Source: Clostridium cellulovorans 743B (GTDB lineage: Bacteria; Bacillota; Clostridia; Clostridiales; Clostridiaceae). From it: a stretch of 64,000 bases of DNA. Within the stretch, counting starts at the first letter, position 1, and each line of letters opens with the position of its first letter. A model generated the notes under the pieces. It did not search any database. It had not been told where the DNA came from and saw nothing but the letters and a program-made list of their open reading frames with translations. Where the stretch lies: the NCBI RefSeq assembly GCF_000145275.1, contig NC_014393.1, positions 186,001 through 250,000 of the forward strand, written 5' to 3'. The position numbers and the translations under genes are program-made. Below are positions 8,444 through 21,746 of this stretch, piece by piece.

Positions 8444-8472
8444 TTGACAAAGAGTTTCGAAGCTGATATACT
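8444..8472 (+). promoter_or_regulatory. rRNA operon promoter
   Basis: TTGACA (8444-8449) and TATACT (8467-8472) are separated by 17 bases, close to the ideal vegetative promoter, about 130 bases before the 16S gene. A conserved leader segment (ATCTTTGAAAATTGAACAG) follows, a processing/antitermination-type element seen before clostridial rRNA genes; a similar one precedes the 23S gene. The rest of 8120-8443 contains no gene. Confidence 0.85.
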
Positions 8473-8605
8473 AAACAAGCTGTCGGATGACAGTAAGTAA
8501 GTTGAAAAAATGATTGATCTTTGAAAATTGAACAGAAGAACAAGACCAGACAAATTCTGAGGTTTTAAAATAAAAACCAAAGTCAAGATTTAAACTCAAA
8601 CAATT

Positions 8606-13416
<4,811 letters not shown>

Positions 13417-13543
13417 AAACAAAGTTTTTAATATCTATGCAATTTTCAGAGAACACTCTGATTTAAAGTAAGCTTTAATTAAAGAATTATCTGAGGTTGG
13501 AGTTTGCGATATATAGTAAATTAGATAAAAAATCTAATTTTAA

Positions 13544-13659
13544 TCCAGTGATTATGCCTGGTAGGTAACACCCGTTCCCATTCCGAACACGACGGTTAAG
13601 CTACTAAGGGCCGATGATACTGCAGGAGAGGTCTTGTGGGAAAGTAGGTTGTCGCTGGG
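13544..13659 (+). rRNA. rrf: 5S ribosomal RNA, followed by operon terminator
   Basis: About 116 bases with the conserved CCGTTCCCATTCCGAACAC and GGGAAAGTAGGT segments. The ends (TCCAGTGA and TCGCTGGG) pair to form helix I. The T-rich run directly after (13660-13672) probably terminates the operon with the help of the helix I stem. Confidence 0.93.
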
Positions 13660-13672
13660 TTTTTTATTTTTT

Positions 13673-14646
13673 GATTAATAGTATTATTCCATATATTCAT
13701 TGAAAATTTTAGGTATGTATGAATATTTTTCTTGATATCGTTAGATCCCAAGGCAATAAATTTAAAAGAATAGCTTTAGTTATATCTGTGCATATGTATA
13801 ATAATGATAAAGAATTTTACAATGATAATGAAGAAACTCCATAATAATGATGGTGTAAATAATAATTAAGAACCCTTGCAATGTTGCTAGCATCAACAAA
13901 AGTTGAGAGTTTTTATGATATTAATGATGAACTTAGCAATCATAGTAGTAATAAGAAATTTAATGATGTTAGATAAGTAAAAGCTGTTGATAAATTCAAT
14001 AGCTTTTTTCTGTACAATAACTGGTTTTATAGTTAGAATATTGATATAATTGTATGGTGTTGAATTATTATAATTAGAAATATAATAAGGTTATAAATAA
14101 TAGGAGTATTTTTTTATAAATTAATAGTTTAATATTTTTATAATTAATAGTATAATATTGTTATAATGAATATTATAATGCTGTTATAATTAATAATATA
14201 AGTTTTAGAATAATGTACGAATATTGATAGAAAATTGATATATTTAGAAAAATAGCAAGAAATTATCCTGCTAATAGCTTCTTAGCGGAAGATTTCCGAG
14301 GTTTTTTATGCTTTAAATTTGTTTATTTATTTAAAAACTCTTTCGTTATCATATTAAATATTTACCAATAAGTTCGATAAATAAGATGTAGGGTAAATTT
14401 AGATATTCATATATCTTATTCAGCCAGAATTAAACTTATTCAATAAATGTTTTATTGTTAATAAAAACAAACGATTAAAGTGATGAACAAGTTTAAATTT
14501 ATATATGGTTATCTATAGCCTATACATATTCTAAACTTTATATATTTTTATTTATATGAAGAAATCTCATACGTATTATCTGCTTTGGATGAGGTTTGAA
14601 AACAACTTGATTAAAACTTATATTATTTAATCTCAGGGGGGAAGTT
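13673..14646. other. Long AT-rich intergenic region between 5S rRNA and motA
   Basis: About 970 bases without a gene that I can support. It has two short open frames without good ribosome-binding sites (41 codons from 13719; 31 codons near 13881). It also has a terminator-like hairpin AAAAGCTGTTGA/TCAATAGCTTTTTT at about 13979-14010, and a second one, CGGAA/TTCCG plus a T-run, at about 14286-14307. The two short frames ahead of a terminator may be remnants of a decayed gene. No tRNA is seen. Confidence 0.5.
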
Positions 14647-15429
14647 ATGGATATTTTTACAATTGTAAGTTTGATTTTTGCCTTTGGTTCGCTAATTGTA
14701 GGGTTCTTATTGGAAGAAGGACAACTTAGTGCATTAGTTCAAGTTTCTGCATTCATAATAATATTTGGAGGAACGTTTGGAGCAGTAGCTGTATCATTTC
14801 CAGGAAGGATTTTCAAGAAGTTTCCTAAGGTACTAGCTATAGCGTTTAAGAAAAGGGACAGTAAGATTGGAGAAAATATAAGATATTTTAAAGAGATATC
14901 AATAAGAACTAGAAGAGAAGGTCTTCTAATCCTAGAAGGAGAAGTTACAAATGATGGGATTGACCCATTTATAAAAAAGGGATTTCAGTTAGCTGCCGAT
15001 GGAACTGAACAATCTGTAATTCAAGGTATTTTAGAAACTGAATTAGAGCAAATGGCAGATAGACATGATGAAGGAATCGAAATGTTCTCAGCAGCAGGTG
15101 GTTATTCCCCTACAATGGGTATCATTGGTACAGTAATGGGATTACTTCAAGTAGTTGCAAACTTAGATGATCCTTTAGCGTTGGGTGTTAAGATTGCAGC
15201 AGCATTTATGGCGACCTTATATGGTATTGCTATGGCTAACTTATTCTGGTTACCAATTGCAAATAAATTAAAAATGTTAAATAAAGAAGAAATCAATGAA
15301 AAACAAATGATAATAGAAGCTGTATTACTTATACAACAAGGATCTAACACAAATTCATTAGTTAGTAAGCTTGAAGGTTATATGCTAGATGATGATAAAA
15401 AATCATTATTAGAAGATAAGCAGGTATAG
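14647..15429 (+). CDS. motA: Flagellar motor stator protein MotA
   Basis: A 260-residue membrane protein with four transmembrane helices (two at about 1-52, two at about 150-205) and a large cytoplasmic loop. It contains the MotA signature GGYSPTMGIIGTVMGLLQVV and the conserved cytoplasmic charged region (ISIRTRREGLLILE). With MotB it forms the ion-conducting stator of the flagellar motor. The start ATG follows CAGGGGGGAAG. Only four bases separate its stop from motB, and translation is probably coupled. No flagellar structural genes are in the window. Confidence 0.95.
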   Translation: MDIFTIVSLIFAFGSLIVGFLLEEGQLSALVQVSAFIIIFGGTFGAVAVSFPGRIFKKFPKVLAIAFKKRDSKIGENIRYFKEISIRTRREGLLILEGEVTNDGIDPFIKKGFQLAADGTEQSVIQGILETELEQMADRHDEGIEMFSAAGGYSPTMGIIGTVMGLLQVVANLDDPLALGVKIAAAFMATLYGIAMANLFWLPIANKLKMLNKEEINEKQMIIEAVLLIQQGSNTNSLVSKLEGYMLDDDKKSLLEDKQV

Positions 15430-15433
15430 GATT

Positions 15434-16204
15434 ATGAAGAAAAGGGAAAAAAAGCAAGATAATCATGAAAGATGGTTGTTAACATATTCAGATTTGATAA
15501 CATTGCTTATGGCGTTGTTCGTTATATTATATGCTACTTCTAGAGTTGATCCTATGAAATTTAATCAACTTGCATACTCTCTTCAAGTAGCTCTTGGAAC
15601 TTCCCCTAGTGGTGGTGCAGGAGTGCTGGATGGTGGACAAGGATTAGATATGGCGACATTGTCACAAGCTGTTAAAGATGCCGCTTCTAAAAGCGCTGAG
15701 CTTGACTATGAGAAACTTGAAGCAGAGAAGTTAACTAAGGTTAAAGAGCAGGTAGATAAGTTAATTGCTGAATCTGAACTAAATGGTAGCGCTACTACGG
15801 CTATAGAAGAAAGAGGGCTTGTAATAACCGTTAAAGATAACCTCTTTTTTGATAGCGGAAAAGCAACTGTTAAGGAGCAATATAAGAGACAATTAAATGC
15901 ACTATCAAAAATTCTTTCTAGTATAGATAATTATGTTAGAGTAGAAGGACACACTGATAATGTGCCAATTAAAACTCCATATTTTAATTCTAACTGGCAA
16001 CTATCTTCAATTAGAGCATCTAATGTTGTTGAAATTTTTGCTACTGAATGTGGATTAAATCCAAATAGGTTGTTACCTGTTGGATATGGAGAGTATAGAC
16101 CTATTGCAACTAATGCTACAGAGGAAGGCAGAGCAGCTAATAGAAGAGTTGATATTGTAATTTTAAATAGTAAGTTCAATGATTCTGAAGTTAAGCAAAG
16201 ATAA
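15434..16204 (+). CDS. motB: Flagellar motor stator protein MotB
   Basis: A 256-residue protein with a short cytoplasmic N-terminus, one transmembrane helix (about 14-35) bearing the essential ion-binding Asp20 in TYSDLITLLMALFVILYA, a linker, and a C-terminal OmpA-like peptidoglycan-binding domain (about 125-250; VEGHTDNVPI and NRRVDIVIL). It anchors the stator to the wall. The Asp is in the usual place for a proton or sodium channel; which ion is used cannot be told. It forms an operon with motA. Confidence 0.95.
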   Translation: MKKREKKQDNHERWLLTYSDLITLLMALFVILYATSRVDPMKFNQLAYSLQVALGTSPSGGAGVLDGGQGLDMATLSQAVKDAASKSAELDYEKLEAEKLTKVKEQVDKLIAESELNGSATTAIEERGLVITVKDNLFFDSGKATVKEQYKRQLNALSKILSSIDNYVRVEGHTDNVPIKTPYFNSNWQLSSIRASNVVEIFATECGLNPNRLLPVGYGEYRPIATNATEEGRAANRRVDIVILNSKFNDSEVKQR

Positions 16205-16265
16205 GCTTTTGTATATATAAGATCTTTGTTGAAACATATATTTTGACCCTTATAAAATATATGAT

Positions 16266-16304
16266 AAAACACCTAGGTTATTTAAGACTTAGGTGTTTTT
16301 ATTT
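16266..16304 (+). terminator. Terminator of the motAB operon
   Basis: AAAACACCTA...TTAGGTGTTTT forms an 11-12-base stem followed by a T-rich run, about 60 bases after motB. The rest of the 16205-16675 gap holds only the minus-strand terminator listed next. Confidence 0.8.
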
Positions 16305-16570
16305 ATTATATATCCCATAAGGCTATTATATGTTTCTTTAGAGCTATATCTAGGAATTTAGGAGCATATGGAGCCTTAGGAATCTATTTTATTAGAAAAA
16401 GTATATATAAGATTCAATAAAGCTAATTCATCACTTATCACATGTTATAACCATTAAATAAAGTTTTGGACGTAATTTCATTTTCTTAACTTATGTATAA
16501 TTCAAGTTATTTAATTATAGGCAATCACATGAAAAATACGAAACAGTGGATTTTGAAAAAGGCAAATATA

Positions 16571-16612
16571 AAAAACCTACATCTTGAGAATTCTATCACA
16601 AGATGTAGGTAA
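16571..16612 (-). terminator. Terminator of the trhA gene (probably bidirectional)
   Basis: A perfect 12-base inverted repeat, ACCTACATCTTG/CAAGATGTAGGT, has T-runs on both sides. It lies about 65 bases after the stop of the minus-strand gene at 16676. Confidence 0.75.
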
Positions 16613-16675
16613 TGTTTTTTATTTCATTATAGCGATAAATACATATTTAAATGTAGTAACTATTTTTAGTAAAGG

Positions 16676-17320
16676 TTATATTAAGTATATAAAAACCATT
16701 AAATAGTGACTTAGACTACCTAGTAAAACAAATATATGGAATACCTCATGGGCTCCAAAAGTTCTTCTAGTGTTTCCTTTTTCTAATTGATAGAATACTG
16801 CTCCTACGGTGTATAAAACACCACCAGCGATTAAAAGTGTTACTGCCCATACTGATATGGCTCCAAGAAGCTTTGGTATAAGAAAAACAGCTAACCAACC
16901 CATTCCTATATAAGATAAAGTTGATATCCAGCGAGGTCCTTTAAAGTAAAACAGCTTCATCAATACTCCGATTAAAGCTAATCCCCAAATAGTTGCAAAG
17001 ATAATCCATCTAAGCTTACCTTGTAGTACAGTTAAGCATACAGGTGAGTATGTTCCTGCTATAAGCACATAAATCATAGAATGATCCAATTTTCTTAGAT
17101 AAAATATTATTGTATCCCTAGCAACAGCTAAATGATATATTGAGCTTGCTGAGTATAAAAGAATTAGACTTACTCCAAATAGTATTACTCCGATAAGAGC
17201 TAAAGATGATGAAGAGCTATTTGATAGTGTCTTTGTTATAAGTATTAACATACCAATCAATGATACTATGGCGCCTCCTAAATGAGTGAAGCCGCTTACT
17301 GGTTCTCTGAAATGTTTCAT
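16676..17320 (-). CDS. trhA: Hemolysin III/PAQR family membrane protein (TrhA)
   Basis: A 214-residue integral membrane protein with seven predicted helices and the family's conserved residues: EPVSGFTHLGGAI at the N-terminus, SSIYHL, KLDHSMIYVLIAGTYSP and a C-terminal AHEVFHIFVLLGSLSHYL. The His and Asp residues form the presumed metal site of PAQR-type hydrolases. Bacterial members have been linked to membrane-fluidity homeostasis; haemolytic activity is historical and should not be assumed. ATG at 17320 follows TTAGGAGTGA; the GTG upstream lies in that site. Confidence 0.9.
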   Translation of the reverse strand: MKHFREPVSGFTHLGGAIVSLIGMLILITKTLSNSSSSSLALIGVILFGVSLILLYSASSIYHLAVARDTIIFYLRKLDHSMIYVLIAGTYSPVCLTVLQGKLRWIIFATIWGLALIGVLMKLFYFKGPRWISTLSYIGMGWLAVFLIPKLLGAISVWAVTLLIAGGVLYTVGAVFYQLEKGNTRRTFGAHEVFHIFVLLGSLSHYLMVFIYLI

Positions 17321-17566
17321 AATATAAATCACTCCTAAATTTTAGTTAACTACTGTACGTAGTATTTAAAGCTACATCTTATGATAATTATATTATAATC
17401 CTTATTCTAGAAATTGCCACTAAACTTTCCTTCAAAATCCGGCGAATAGATAAAATAGCCTTTATTAGCTTCAAATTCCTCCAATATCCTTTATCACAAC
17501 ACGTAGTTTTAAAAACTATATGTTAGTGGTATAATGTATATATACGAACAACGAAAGGAAGATATG

Positions 17567-18139
17567 ATGGAATTTGATAAGGAACAAATCATTAGCTTGG
17601 TAAATGAATTAAATTTGAAAGAAAATATAGATCCTAAGGATATACCAGCACTTGACTTATACATGGATCAAGTTATAACTCTTTTTGAAAATGGTTTAGT
17701 TTCTTCAAAACGTAACGATGAAGAAAAGATACTTACAAAAACCATGATAAATAATTATAGTAAAGCCAATTTATTTATGCCCGTAAAGAACAAAAAATAT
17801 TCTAGAGAACATATTATTTTAATGATACTTATATATAAGCTTAAGCAAAGCCTTAGTATAACAGACATAAAACAAGTTCTTGAAGACATAGTTAAAGATC
17901 AACAGGGGGATAAAAGTTTAGATTTAATTGAAATCTATTCAGCACTTATAGATATTAATAATATTGAAGTTGACGAACAGGAAACTGTTTTAGCAAGGAT
18001 ACTTGATAAGATTGAAGAAACTACAGCTAATAATAGCGAATATGAAAAGAGACTTATAACGGTGTTAGCACTTATAAATTTTGCAAATATTCAAAAGAGA
18101 ATTGTTGAGAAACTAATAGATACATATTTTAAAAAATAA
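17567..18139 (+). CDS. DUF1836 family protein (second of two)
   Basis: A 190-residue helical soluble protein, paralogous in layout to the one at 3923. It has IDPKDIPALDLYMDQVITL, KTMINNYSKANLFMPVKNKKYSREHIILMILIYKLKQSLSI-type segments (a putative winged-helix/MerR-like region) and a helical C-terminus. Function unknown. Two adjacent ATGs (17564 and 17567) follow AAAGGAAG; the second has the better spacing. It stands alone with its own terminator. Confidence 0.8.
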   Translation: MEFDKEQIISLVNELNLKENIDPKDIPALDLYMDQVITLFENGLVSSKRNDEEKILTKTMINNYSKANLFMPVKNKKYSREHIILMILIYKLKQSLSITDIKQVLEDIVKDQQGDKSLDLIEIYSALIDINNIEVDEQETVLARILDKIEETTANNSEYEKRLITVLALINFANIQKRIVEKLIDTYFKK

Positions 18140-18220
18140 TTTATATATGTGAATAAATTTAGTATAGTTGTCAATAATTCAGATGATAAACTATTTTCAT
18201 AATTGTTTTCCCCTACTTTT

Positions 18221-18260
18221 ACACCCTAGACATATCAATGGTTCTAGGGTGTGTTTTTTT
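18221..18260 (+). terminator. Terminator after the second DUF1836 gene
   Basis: A 10-base stem, ACACCCTAGA/TCTAGGGTGT, is followed by seven Ts. Confidence 0.85.
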
Positions 18261-18869
18261 GTTTTTATATCAAAATGACAACAAAACCTCAACATTTTGC
18301 ATGCCAAATTGATACCCCTTTTAGCTTGGTTATTGCCATAGATTGTATATTAGGAAGGCTATGAGTATATTTTTTAAATATTATATTAACCTTGGCAATC
18401 ATCAGTTCTTTTTGTTGAGAACTAAGTAATCAAAATATATAAATATATTCTACTAGGAATTCCTAGGCTAATAGCACTGTTGGTAGTTTCTCATAAAAAT
18501 AAAAAAGCCAGCTTTCAATAGCTGACTTTTTATTATAGTACGGGAACTAATAACTAGTTAAGTGAGTATTTTTACTATAGATATTCTTATTAAAATCTAT
18601 ATTATTTTATCAACTATATAAGTTGAATTATTGAAAATACATTAAGGTTCTAGAGAACTATTGAAAAAACCAATGTATTCTAGCAATGTTTCATGTGTCC
18701 AAAACCCATTAATTCACTTTTTCTATTGAGAAAATAATGTATTTTAGCAACAATGTTTATCAGAACATGTATTTAAGTTAATATAGAAAATCATTGGAAC
18801 TTACATATTGTTAGGTAATACGAAAAAATGAATTAAGATATAGATAATTACAAGTGCAAAATTTATGGA
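18261..18869. other. Intergenic region with one bidirectional terminator and a degenerate direct repeat
   Basis: No gene is seen. A hairpin AAAAAGCCAGC/GCTGACTTTTT lies at 18502-18531. Two imperfect copies of a roughly 37-base sequence (ATTGAAAAAACCAATGTATT at about 18661 and ATTGAGAAAATAATGTATTT at about 18724) follow. Confidence 0.5.
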
Positions 18870-19337
18870 CTAAACTAGGAGGCATATACTTTGGCTTGAA
18901 ATACCCTGCCCTAAGCCAGTAAAGCCTAAACCCTCTTCTGTAGTAGCCTTTACATTTATGTTATCTATAGATATATCCAAGGCTTCACTGATGTTTTTTC
19001 TCATTTCTGTTATATGAGGTGCCATTTTTGGGGCTTGCGCCACAATAGTTGCATCAATGTTTCCAATACTAAAGTTATTGTCTTTAAGTAATTTCCCAAC
19101 CTCTTCAAGAAGTTTTATACTAGATATTCCTTTATACTTTGCGTCTGTATCAGGAAAATGCTTTCCTATATCTCCTAAGGCTGCAGCTCCAAGCAAACTG
19201 TCCATTATTGCATGAAGGAGAACATCAGCGTCAGAATGTCCTAGAAGGCCTTTAGCATATGGGATGGTTACTCCACCGATAATAAGGTCCCTTCCTCCTA
19301 CTAACTTATGAACATCGTAACCCATACCAATTCTCAT
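18870..19337 (-). CDS. ispF: 2-C-methyl-D-erythritol 2,4-cyclodiphosphate synthase
   Basis: A 155-residue cytoplasmic enzyme of the MEP isoprenoid pathway. It closes CDP-ME 2-phosphate to the cyclic diphosphate with release of CMP. The start is GMGYDVHKL with the metal-binding Asp and His. LLGHSDADVLLHAIMDSLLGAAALGDIGKHFPD carries the conserved metal and substrate residues, and KATTEEGLGFTGLGQGI forms the nucleotide-binding end. Length is standard. The start ATG follows GGGAGGA. It is monocistronic here; ispD is not adjacent. The region upstream, 19338-19793, shows nothing except the terminator of the next gene. Confidence 0.96.
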   Translation of the reverse strand: MRIGMGYDVHKLVGGRDLIIGGVTIPYAKGLLGHSDADVLLHAIMDSLLGAAALGDIGKHFPDTDAKYKGISSIKLLEEVGKLLKDNNFSIGNIDATIVAQAPKMAPHITEMRKNISEALDISIDNINVKATTEEGLGFTGLGQGISSQSICLLV

Positions 19338-19756
19338 AAAATAAAATCCTCCCTATGTTTTATGATTAGTCAAACTTTTGTATATTGCTATAGATAGCCA
19401 CAATCAATAAGCCTTTTACTTTATTTTAAATATACTGCATTACCTCTTTGCTGTAGTAGCAAAAAGAGTTTTCAATATCTTTAGTTATGGCTGTAAGTAT
19501 CTATAGTCGCTTCTATATAGTTTATTTAACAATAAATATATTATAACTATAGGCATACATAAGAGCAAGGATTGTGGAAATTATATACTATATGATGAGA
19601 AAAATATGGACATATGTAGGAGCGGTAATTATTAAATTATATGGCCATTATAAAAGAATTGCTAAATTTTAAAGAAAAGTAGTTAGGAAGCATAAATAGG
19701 AATAGCATAGATGCATATTCCTTTGATTATCGAAGTAGGGGAATTGAAGGATAAAT

Positions 19757-19784
19757 AAAAACGCACTAAGATTGTGCGTTTAAA
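19757..19784 (-). terminator. Terminator after the small basic protein gene
   Basis: AAACGCAC/GTGCGTTT stem, followed on the minus strand by TTTTATTT. It lies just after the gene ending at 19794. Confidence 0.75.
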
Positions 19785-19793
19785 AACAAATAT

Positions 19794-19976
19794 TTACTTT
19801 ATGCGGACATTAGGTGAATTTTTATGTTTTGATGAAACACGTATTTTTTTTATCTTATTTGATATGAATGTTTTAATTTTACTTATAAATTTTACTTTTG
19901 AAGCTTTAGGAGATTTTTTCTTTGAGGTTGTGCGAGATGGTTTTGAGAAATCTACATAAATTACATTATTCTTCAT
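19794..19976 (-). CDS. Small basic protein, unknown function
   Basis: A 60-residue, very lysine-rich protein (MKNNVIYVDFSKPSRTTSKK at the start). It has no membrane segment and a strongly positive net charge, suggesting nucleic-acid or membrane-surface binding. The ATG is well placed after AGAGGTGAT. A plausible promoter (TTTACA, 17 bases, TAAAAT) lies divergent from the sortase gene, and a terminator follows directly. The full set of expression signals favours a real gene over the overlapping plus-strand frame. Family not recognised. Confidence 0.65.
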   Translation of the reverse strand: MKNNVIYVDFSKPSRTTSKKKSPKASKVKFISKIKTFISNKIKKIRVSSKHKNSPNVRIK

Positions 19977-20086
19977 GATCTATCACCTCTATAAAGATAT
20001 TTTACTATAAAAAATATATTATGTAAACGTTGTACTAGTGTTAATTATGATATAATTATATACATAATTAAAGGGGGTGATGCTAA

Positions 20087-20692
20087 TTGGAGAAAAAAAA
20101 TAAAAAAAATATTTGGTTTATAGTTGGAATCATTTTAGCAGTTGTCGGTGTTATTATCATATTATCAGCAATCTATATGAATTTCAAAGGTAAGCTGGAA
20201 AATGACAAAATGATTTCCAATTTTGAAAAAAAGTTGGAACAGGTTAAGGACAATAATGAAAAAGTTGAAATAAAGGAACAACAGGATGTTATCGAAGAAG
20301 GCACTATCGGTATAATGCAAATTCCTAAAATTGGTCTTAAGGTTGCAGTCGGTGAAGGAACAGATATGGAAACTTTAAAGTATGCTGTAGGACACTTTAA
20401 AGATACTGCTTTACCTGGAGAACTAGGGAACTTTGCTGTTGCTGGACATAGAAGCTATACTTACAATGAGTTTTTTAATAGGCTCGATGAAGTTACAACT
20501 GGTGATAAAATACTCGTTAAAACCTTAAAGGGTACTTTTACTTATGAAGTTACTGGAACAGAGGTTGTTGAGCCTACACAGGTTGAAGTATTAAACAAAA
20601 CTGATAACGCCACGGTAACATTAGTCACATGCACACCTATAAGAACTGCGACACACAGATTAATAATCAAAGGTGTACTTGTGAATAACTAA
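20087..20692 (+). CDS. Class D sortase
   Basis: A 201-residue transpeptidase with an N-terminal membrane anchor (about 9-31) and an extracellular sortase fold. The catalytic triad is visible as His121 in AVAGHRSY, Cys182 in TLVTCTP and Arg191 in THRLIIKG. Class D sortases of clostridia attach proteins with LPXTA-like C-terminal signals to the wall. No substrate with such a signal is obvious in this window. The start is TTG at 20087, six bases after AAGGGGGTGA; the ATG at 20080 is out of frame. It is followed by its own terminator. Confidence 0.9.
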   Translation: MEKKNKKNIWFIVGIILAVVGVIIILSAIYMNFKGKLENDKMISNFEKKLEQVKDNNEKVEIKEQQDVIEEGTIGIMQIPKIGLKVAVGEGTDMETLKYAVGHFKDTALPGELGNFAVAGHRSYTYNEFFNRLDEVTTGDKILVKTLKGTFTYEVTGTEVVEPTQVEVLNKTDNATVTLVTCTPIRTATHRLIIKGVLVNN

Positions 20693-20799
20693 AATCCTTT
20701 GTGTAAATATATGCAACTTATCCACAAGTTATTAACAAACCTGTGGACAATGTTGATAAGTAGTAGTATGATAGACGTACAATTTAGGTATGATAAGAA

Positions 20800-20842
20800 A
20801 CAAGCTATACTATTTTCTAAGTAGTATAGCTTGTTTTAATTT
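20800..20842 (+). terminator. Terminator of the sortase gene
   Basis: ACAAGCTATACTA/TAGTATAGCTTGT, a perfect 13-base stem with a 9-base loop followed by TTTAATTTT. Confidence 0.85.
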
Positions 20843-21056
20843 TGTGGTTTAATTATAATACATTTAATAAAAAAAACATTTAAGTGATATACTTTAAGTG
20901 ATTTTGTTAGCATAACCTTGGAATTTACAAGGATTTACAGTTGAAAATTCTTAAAATTATCCAGTAGTTGTCCATAGCTTTTCAACATCAGCTTAACAAG
21001 TTATGCACAGGGTAAATGTGGACAATGTGTATAACTCGGATAAAACAGATAAAAGA

Positions 21057-21100
21057 AATGGCTATATATTCTACTGAGTTAACAGAATATAGCCATTTTT
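21057..21100 (-). terminator. Terminator of the sigI-rsgI operon (probably bidirectional)
   Basis: AATGGCTATAT...ATATAGCCATTTTT stem within the DnaA-box region, with T-rich sequence on both sides. It lies about 50 bases after the rsgI stop. Confidence 0.7.
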
Positions 21101-21152
21101 ACATATAAAATAACATCTTATACACAGCATAGTTGTGGATAATGTGGATAAG

Positions 21153-21746
21153 TTACTTGTATTGTGAATTATATATTACGTTTCCCTTATTATTTATGTG
21201 GATAATATAAGGTGAACTTTTAATAGTATTTAAAAAGGACGTAATATCTATATTAGCTTCTGAATCTATATTCACTCTATATATTTGTTTAGCTTCTGCA
21301 AAATACTGATCGATTATTCGATTTTTTATTGCACCATCATATAAAATATTTAAAGATTCATCGAGGGTTGTACCTTTCACACGTACAGACGTTAAAAGTT
21401 TATCACCTTCAGAATTTAGCGCTATAGCTTTAACAACCTTGTTATACCTGTTAATAGAAAGAGTTACTTGAGCAGATGCTTCTATGTAAACTGTAGTAGT
21501 AGGGGTATAGTAAAGGTATGAGCATATAATTAGCGAAATTGTTATTATAAAGGTAATAATCAATACAGGAGTCTTGTACTTTCTGAAATAATAGCCAGAT
21601 GGCTTTGTTTCAAGAAAGGTACCATGATATATTTCTCCAATCAATGGCGTTAGAGATCCTATTTTTATTTTAATTACGTAACCATTTGAATCCAAAGCTA
21701 TAACATATTTTCTGCGTATTTTTAGTACTAAGCCGCTAACTAACAT
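21153..21746 (-). CDS. rsgI: RsgI-family anti-sigma-I factor, short form
   Basis: A 197-residue membrane protein. It has a cytoplasmic RsgI N-terminal domain (about 1-55, which binds SigI), one transmembrane helix (about 60-82), and an extracytoplasmic domain with the family motif TTTVYIEASAQVTLSINRYN followed by KVVKAIALNSEGDKLL. In cellulolytic clostridia, RsgI homologues often carry a C-terminal carbohydrate-sensing module; this one ends without any. It overlaps sigI by 11 bases, so translation is coupled. It should hold SigI inactive until an extracellular or envelope signal leads to its cleavage. Confidence 0.85.
   Translation of the reverse strand: MLVSGLVLKIRRKYVIALDSNGYVIKIKIGSLTPLIGEIYHGTFLETKPSGYYFRKYKTPVLIITFIITISLIICSYLYYTPTTTVYIEASAQVTLSINRYNKVVKAIALNSEGDKLLTSVRVKGTTLDESLNILYDGAIKNRIIDQYFAEAKQIYRVNIDSEANIDITSFLNTIKSSPYIIHINNKGNVIYNSQYK

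Larger units (their letters stand above)
20718..21151. promoter_or_regulatory. DnaA-box cluster 2, between convergent genes
   Basis: This 434-base stretch holds six consensus TTATNCACA boxes: 20718-20726 (plus), 21001-21009 (plus), 21026-21034 (minus), 21118-21126 (plus), 21134-21142 (minus) and 21143-21151 (minus, directly abutting the previous one). Two further single-mismatch TGTGGACAA boxes lie at 20742-20750 and 21017-21025. Two terminator hairpins are interleaved. Because the flanking genes converge, the boxes cannot be an ordinary promoter operator; a DnaA-titration or replication-control site is more likely. No dnaA, dnaN or rpmH is near, so it is not a typical oriC. Confidence 0.8.

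Noticed and set aside
16676..17320. True haemolysin
   Set aside because: The hemolysin III name is historical; the sequence is a PAQR-type membrane protein with a likely homeostatic role.
19774..19959. 61-codon plus-strand frame overlapping the small basic gene
   Set aside because: Lacks a ribosome-binding site and starts within a terminator hairpin; the minus-strand frame has promoter, ribosome-binding site and terminator.
20718..21151. Chromosomal origin of replication
   Set aside because: No dnaA, dnaN, rpmH or recF nearby and no clear AT-rich unwinding element; an origin call would need more than boxes.
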